Shown here: in pieces, positions 5,325 through 8,229 of the stretch
Layout: every line of letters starts with the position of its first letter
Position numbering within the stretch: position 1 is the first letter of the stretch
Assembly (NCBI GenBank): GCA_018830845.1
Contig: JAHJRS010000022.1
Location: forward strand, 1 to 8,229
Length of the DNA stretch: 8,229 bases
Source of the DNA: Nanobdellota archaeon
Lineage (GTDB): Archaea; Nanobdellota; Nanobdellia; Pacearchaeales; GW2011-AR1
Reading direction: 5' to 3'
The notes under the pieces: generated by a model
Database searches by the model: none
What the model saw: only the letters and a program-made list of their open reading frames with translations
What the model was told of the DNA's origin: nothing
Position numbers and translations under genes: made by a program

Positions 5325-7952
5325 ATGAAAAAAGAAGAGGGGCTAAAAGAGACAGAAGCAAAAAAATTGCTTGAAAAATATGGGAGAAATGAGCTTGAAG
5401 ACATCGGAAAAGTTTCCTCGGTCAAGATTATCTGGAGACAAGTAAAAGGAAATTTTGTAATTTACCTCCTGCTTGTTGCAATGATTCTTTCTTTTTTTGT
5501 AGGGAAAATTTTCACAGCATGGGCCATACTGGGTGTTGTGTTTGCGGTGGTTGCTGCAGGATTCATTCAGGAGTTCAAGGCAGAAAAAGCAATAAATGCC
5601 CTAAAAAATATGCTTATGCCTATCACGACAGTAGTGCGTGACGGAAAGGAAAAAGAAATCCCCTCTTCCGAGCTTGTCCCGGGCGATTTAATTTTATTGA
5701 GAAACGGTGAGAAAGTTCCCGCCGAGTGTATTTTAGTCAGTCAGACAGATTTATCCCTTGATGAGTCAGTTTTAACGGGGGAATCAAAAGAAGTGAAAAA
5801 ATCTGTTCCAAAAAATGAAAAAAATATTTCAGATGAAAACAAACTCTTCATGGGTTCTTTTTTAGTCAGTGGAAAATGCACGGCAGTCGTTTTGAATACC
5901 GGCATGAAAACTCAGTTTGGAAAAATTGCAGGAATGATTTCAACAGCTGAAAAAGAACTTCCACTGCAAAAAAAAATTAATCAAATTGCAAAAATAATGG
6001 CCTTTGTTGCAATTTTAATTGCAGTTTTGACCGGAACAGTCGCCTTGCTTCAGGAACCTCTTACCGAAGAATACCTGATTGAAATTTTTATCCTCGTAAT
6101 TGCAATTTCAGTCGCAGCATTTCCCGTGGGACTCCCTCTGGTTCTTATAACAACTCTTTCAGGGGGAGCATACAAAATGGCAAAGAAAAATGCAATTGTA
6201 AACCGAATGTCCGCAATAGAAGCCCTGGGAGAAACAACAGTCGTTTGCGCTGACAAAACTGGAACAATCACAAAAGGGGAAATGACGGTCAGAAAAGTCA
6301 TTACCCCCAGAAGAGAATACTCCATCACAGGAGTTGGTTATAAATCAAAAGGAGATTTTATGCTTGATGAAAAAAAAATTGACCCAAAAAAACATAATGA
6401 GCTTAATTTAATTTTAAAAACGTGCACTCTGTGCAATGATTCAAAAATTTCCAAAATACAGGGAGGTTCAGAATACAAACCAAATGGAAATCCAACAGAA
6501 GGGGCACTCCTGATAATGTCGGCAAAGGCGGGAATTTTTAAGGAAGACTTTAGCGCAGAGTCAGAAAAAGAAATTCCTTTTAGTTCTGAAAGAAAACAAA
6601 TGACTATTGTTGTAAAGGAAGGGGGAAAAAAGGCTGTCTATTCAAAAGGTGCACTTGAAGTTGTTTTAGAAAAGTGCAGCCACATAATAAAAGAAGGAGA
6701 AATTTTTAGAATGTTAGAGAGGGATAGAAAAGCTATATTGAGCGAAAATTCAAAGTTAACATCAAATTCATTTAGGACATTGGGTGTTGCTTTCAAAGAA
6801 TCAGGATTTGATAAACCTGAAGAGGGTTTGGTTTTTTTGGGAATTGTTGCAATGGAAGATCCTCCAAGAGATGAAGTCAAAGATGCACTTCTTTTATGCA
6901 AAAAAGCAGGGATAAAAGTAAAGATGATTACCGGGGATGATATCCAAACCGCAATTGCAATTGCAAAACAAATAGGACTTCAGGTGGGTCAAACATTGGA
7001 AGGTCATGAGCTTGATGAAATGAAGGACCAGACGCTTAAAAAAATAATTGATGAAATCACAATTTTTGCAAGAGTAAGGCCAGAGCACAAGATAAGAATT
7101 GTGCGCATGCTAAAGGAAAAAGGGGAGGTAGTCACCATGACAGGGGATGGAGTGAATGATGCCCCCGCATTAAAAGAAGCACACGTAGGAGTCGCAATGG
7201 GAATTAAAGGTACAGATGTCTCAAGGTCTGTTGCAGATTTAACTTTAAAAGATGACAATTTTGCAACAATAGTTGATGCAATAAAAGAGGGCAGAACAAC
7301 TTTTAACAACATGAAAAAGTTCGTAAGCTTTCAACTTTCCTGTAATTACGCTGAACTTGCTATACTCTTCCTAGGGGTGCTTTTAGTTCCTTTTTTAGGA
7401 TGGCCAATACCTCTTTTGCTTGCACTTCAAATACTTCTCATGAACCTTGTGACAGACAATCTCCCGGCAATAACTCTCGGATTTAACCCTTCATCAAGAG
7501 ACATTATGGAAGAAAAACCAATGAAGAAAAAAGAACTTCTCAATAAAAATTTGCTTACCCTTATAGCCTTCAATGGTCTTCTCATGTGCATATTGACTCT
7601 CTTAGTCTTCTTCATTTTATACAACGTACTTCGGGGGGATGCAGAGTATGCAAGAACAACGGCTCTTGCAACACTAATCCTTTTGGAGATAGCAAGTGCT
7701 TTCAATTTTAGAAGCTTCAGGAAAGGAACACTTACCCGTTCAATTTTCACAAACAAACCGCTAGCATACGCTTCAATAATTTCAATAGCAGTTACACTGG
7801 CAGTTATATACACACCCTTGAATATAATTTTTGAAACGACTCCTATAACACTTCTTGATTGGGGGATAACCATTGGAGCTACATTCATAATAATTTTTGT
7901 TTTTGATATTCTAAAAAGAATTAATGAAAAGAGAAAGTTCATGGAATTCTGA
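5325..7952 (+). CDS. P-type cation-transporting ATPase, type II (SERCA/PMCA-like)
   Basis: An ATP-driven membrane cation pump of 875 residues with the full type II layout. The cation-ATPase N-terminus (GLKETEAKKLLEKYGRNEL) is followed by M1-M2 (about 44-82), the actuator domain with TGES (151-154), M3-M4 (about 222-279), the phosphorylation site DKTGT (Asp310), the nucleotide-binding domain with KGA (441-443), the hinge TGDGVND (606-612) and M5-M10 (about 668-862). Compared with SERCA, ion-site residues Asn768, Glu771, Asn796, Thr799, Asp800 and Glu908 appear conserved as Asn674, Glu677, Asn707, Thr710, Asp711 and Glu788. However the M4 motif PEGLP reads PVGLP (267-271), with Val268 in place of Glu309. 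Ca2+ is the likeliest substrate by family, but the lost glutamate argues for one ion per cycle or another ion. No calmodulin-type or long C-terminal regulatory tail is present. The start at 5325 gives the normal family N-terminus. Confidence 0.95.
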   Translation: MKKEEGLKETEAKKLLEKYGRNELEDIGKVSSVKIIWRQVKGNFVIYLLLVAMILSFFVGKIFTAWAILGVVFAVVAAGFIQEFKAEKAINALKNMLMPITTVVRDGKEKEIPSSELVPGDLILLRNGEKVPAECILVSQTDLSLDESVLTGESKEVKKSVPKNEKNISDENKLFMGSFLVSGKCTAVVLNTGMKTQFGKIAGMISTAEKELPLQKKINQIAKIMAFVAILIAVLTGTVALLQEPLTEEYLIEIFILVIAISVAAFPVGLPLVLITTLSGGAYKMAKKNAIVNRMSAIEALGETTVVCADKTGTITKGEMTVRKVITPRREYSITGVGYKSKGDFMLDEKKIDPKKHNELNLILKTCTLCNDSKISKIQGGSEYKPNGNPTEGALLIMSAKAGIFKEDFSAESEKEIPFSSERKQMTIVVKEGGKKAVYSKGALEVVLEKCSHIIKEGEIFRMLERDRKAILSENSKLTSNSFRTLGVAFKESGFDKPEEGLVFLGIVAMEDPPRDEVKDALLLCKKAGIKVKMITGDDIQTAIAIAKQIGLQVGQTLEGHELDEMKDQTLKKIIDEITIFARVRPEHKIRIVRMLKEKGEVVTMTGDGVNDAPALKEAHVGVAMGIKGTDVSRSVADLTLKDDNFATIVDAIKEGRTTFNNMKKFVSFQLSCNYAELAILFLGVLLVPFLGWPIPLLLALQILLMNLVTDNLPAITLGFNPSSRDIMEEKPMKKKELLNKNLLTLIAFNGLLMCILTLLVFFILYNVLRGDAEYARTTALATLILLEIASAFNFRSFRKGTLTRSIFTNKPLAYASIISIAVTLAVIYTPLNIIFETTPITLLDWGITIGATFIIIFVFDILKRINEKRKFMEF

Positions 7953-7971
7953 GCCGAAGGTCACAAAAAGG

Positions 7972-7979
7972 TTTTTAAA
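7972..7979 (+). promoter_or_regulatory. TATA-box promoter of the uS10 gene
   Basis: TTTTTAAA is centred 25.5 bp before the ATG at 8001, preceded by AAAAAGG, a plausible TFB-recognition element. It lies just past the ATPase stop (7950-7952) and predicts a leaderless uS10 mRNA with independent expression. Confidence 0.6.
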
Positions 7980-8000
7980 GCATTTTCGAATAAATCTAAT

Positions 8001-8229
8001 ATGGCAAAAGTAAGAATCAAGCTAAACTCAACGGACATAGGGATGCTTAATGAAATTTGCAATTCAATTAAAGAACTTTCAAAAAACTCAGGAATTGTAA
8101 TCTCAGGACCAGTTCCACTTCCAACAAAAAAGTTAAAGGTTACTACAAGAAAATCTCCGTGCGGAGACGGAACCGCAACCTTTGACAGGTTTGAAATGAG
8201 AATTCACAAAAGACTAATTGATTTGCCTG
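8001..8229 (+). CDS. rps10: Small ribosomal subunit protein uS10, C-terminus missing
   Basis: Component of the 30S subunit head. The first 76 codons are visible before the window ends. The start MAKVRIKLNSTD, the loop ISGPVPLPTKKLKVTTRKSP (34-53), the CGDG turn (54-57) and the segment FDRFEMRIHKRLIDLP (61-76) match the archaeal/eukaryotic form of S10; bacterial S10 lacks the CG(E/D)G insertion-style turn seen here. About 25 more residues would complete a normal protein. In many archaea this gene follows the elongation factor 1-alpha gene; here it follows a P-type ATPase and has its own promoter. Confidence 0.95.
   Translation, partial: MAKVRIKLNSTDIGMLNEICNSIKELSKNSGIVISGPVPLPTKKLKVTTRKSPCGDGTATFDRFEMRIHKRLIDLP

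Noticed and set aside
6050..7942. Several minus-strand open frames opposite the P-type ATPase
   Set aside because: All are antisense to a well-supported gene with intact motifs, and none has its own promoter signal or family motif.

Overview
The window looks like a piece of an AT-rich archaeal chromosome, most likely from a small-genome (DPANN-type, Woesearchaeota- or Pacearchaeota-like) lineage. The support is an archaeal/eukaryotic-type ribosomal protein uS10, an archaeal-style phosphoglycerate kinase, and TATA-box promoters placed at a near-constant distance in front of start codons, with almost no Shine-Dalgarno sequences. The exact lineage is an inference.

Layout, left to right. Bases 1-504 (minus): a protein cut by the window edge that carries a His-Gly ... 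Ser-Cys pair typical of caspase-like (clan CD) peptidases. Bases 537-2694 (minus): a two-gene glycolytic operon, gap then pgk, four bases apart; the GAPDH is of the bacterial type. Bases 2695-2940: divergent intergenic region with the gap promoter on one side and, on the plus strand, a compact structured RNA element that ends in a 13-bp hairpin plus eight T, i.e. a bacterial-looking intrinsic terminator with a competing alternative stem. Bases 2941-3222 (plus): a small protein of unknown function whose end overlaps the end of the convergent seryl-tRNA synthetase gene (3217-4506, minus). Bases 4599-5267 (plus): an unknown polytopic membrane protein. Bases 5325-7952 (plus): a P-type (type II, SERCA/PMCA-like) cation ATPase with one altered ion-site residue. 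Bases 8001-8229 (plus): the start of the uS10 gene, cut by the window end.

The genes are mostly housekeeping (lower glycolysis, Ser-tRNA charging, the ribosome) mixed with one ion pump and three unknowns. Apart from gap-pgk, each gene appears to have its own promoter, five of seven with the TATA centre 25-26 bp from the ATG, which predicts leaderless mRNAs. No tRNA or rRNA gene, CRISPR array, insertion sequence or prophage was seen. The most interesting items are the attenuator-like RNA element at 2804-2885, the missing M4 glutamate of the ATPase, and the caspase-like protein.
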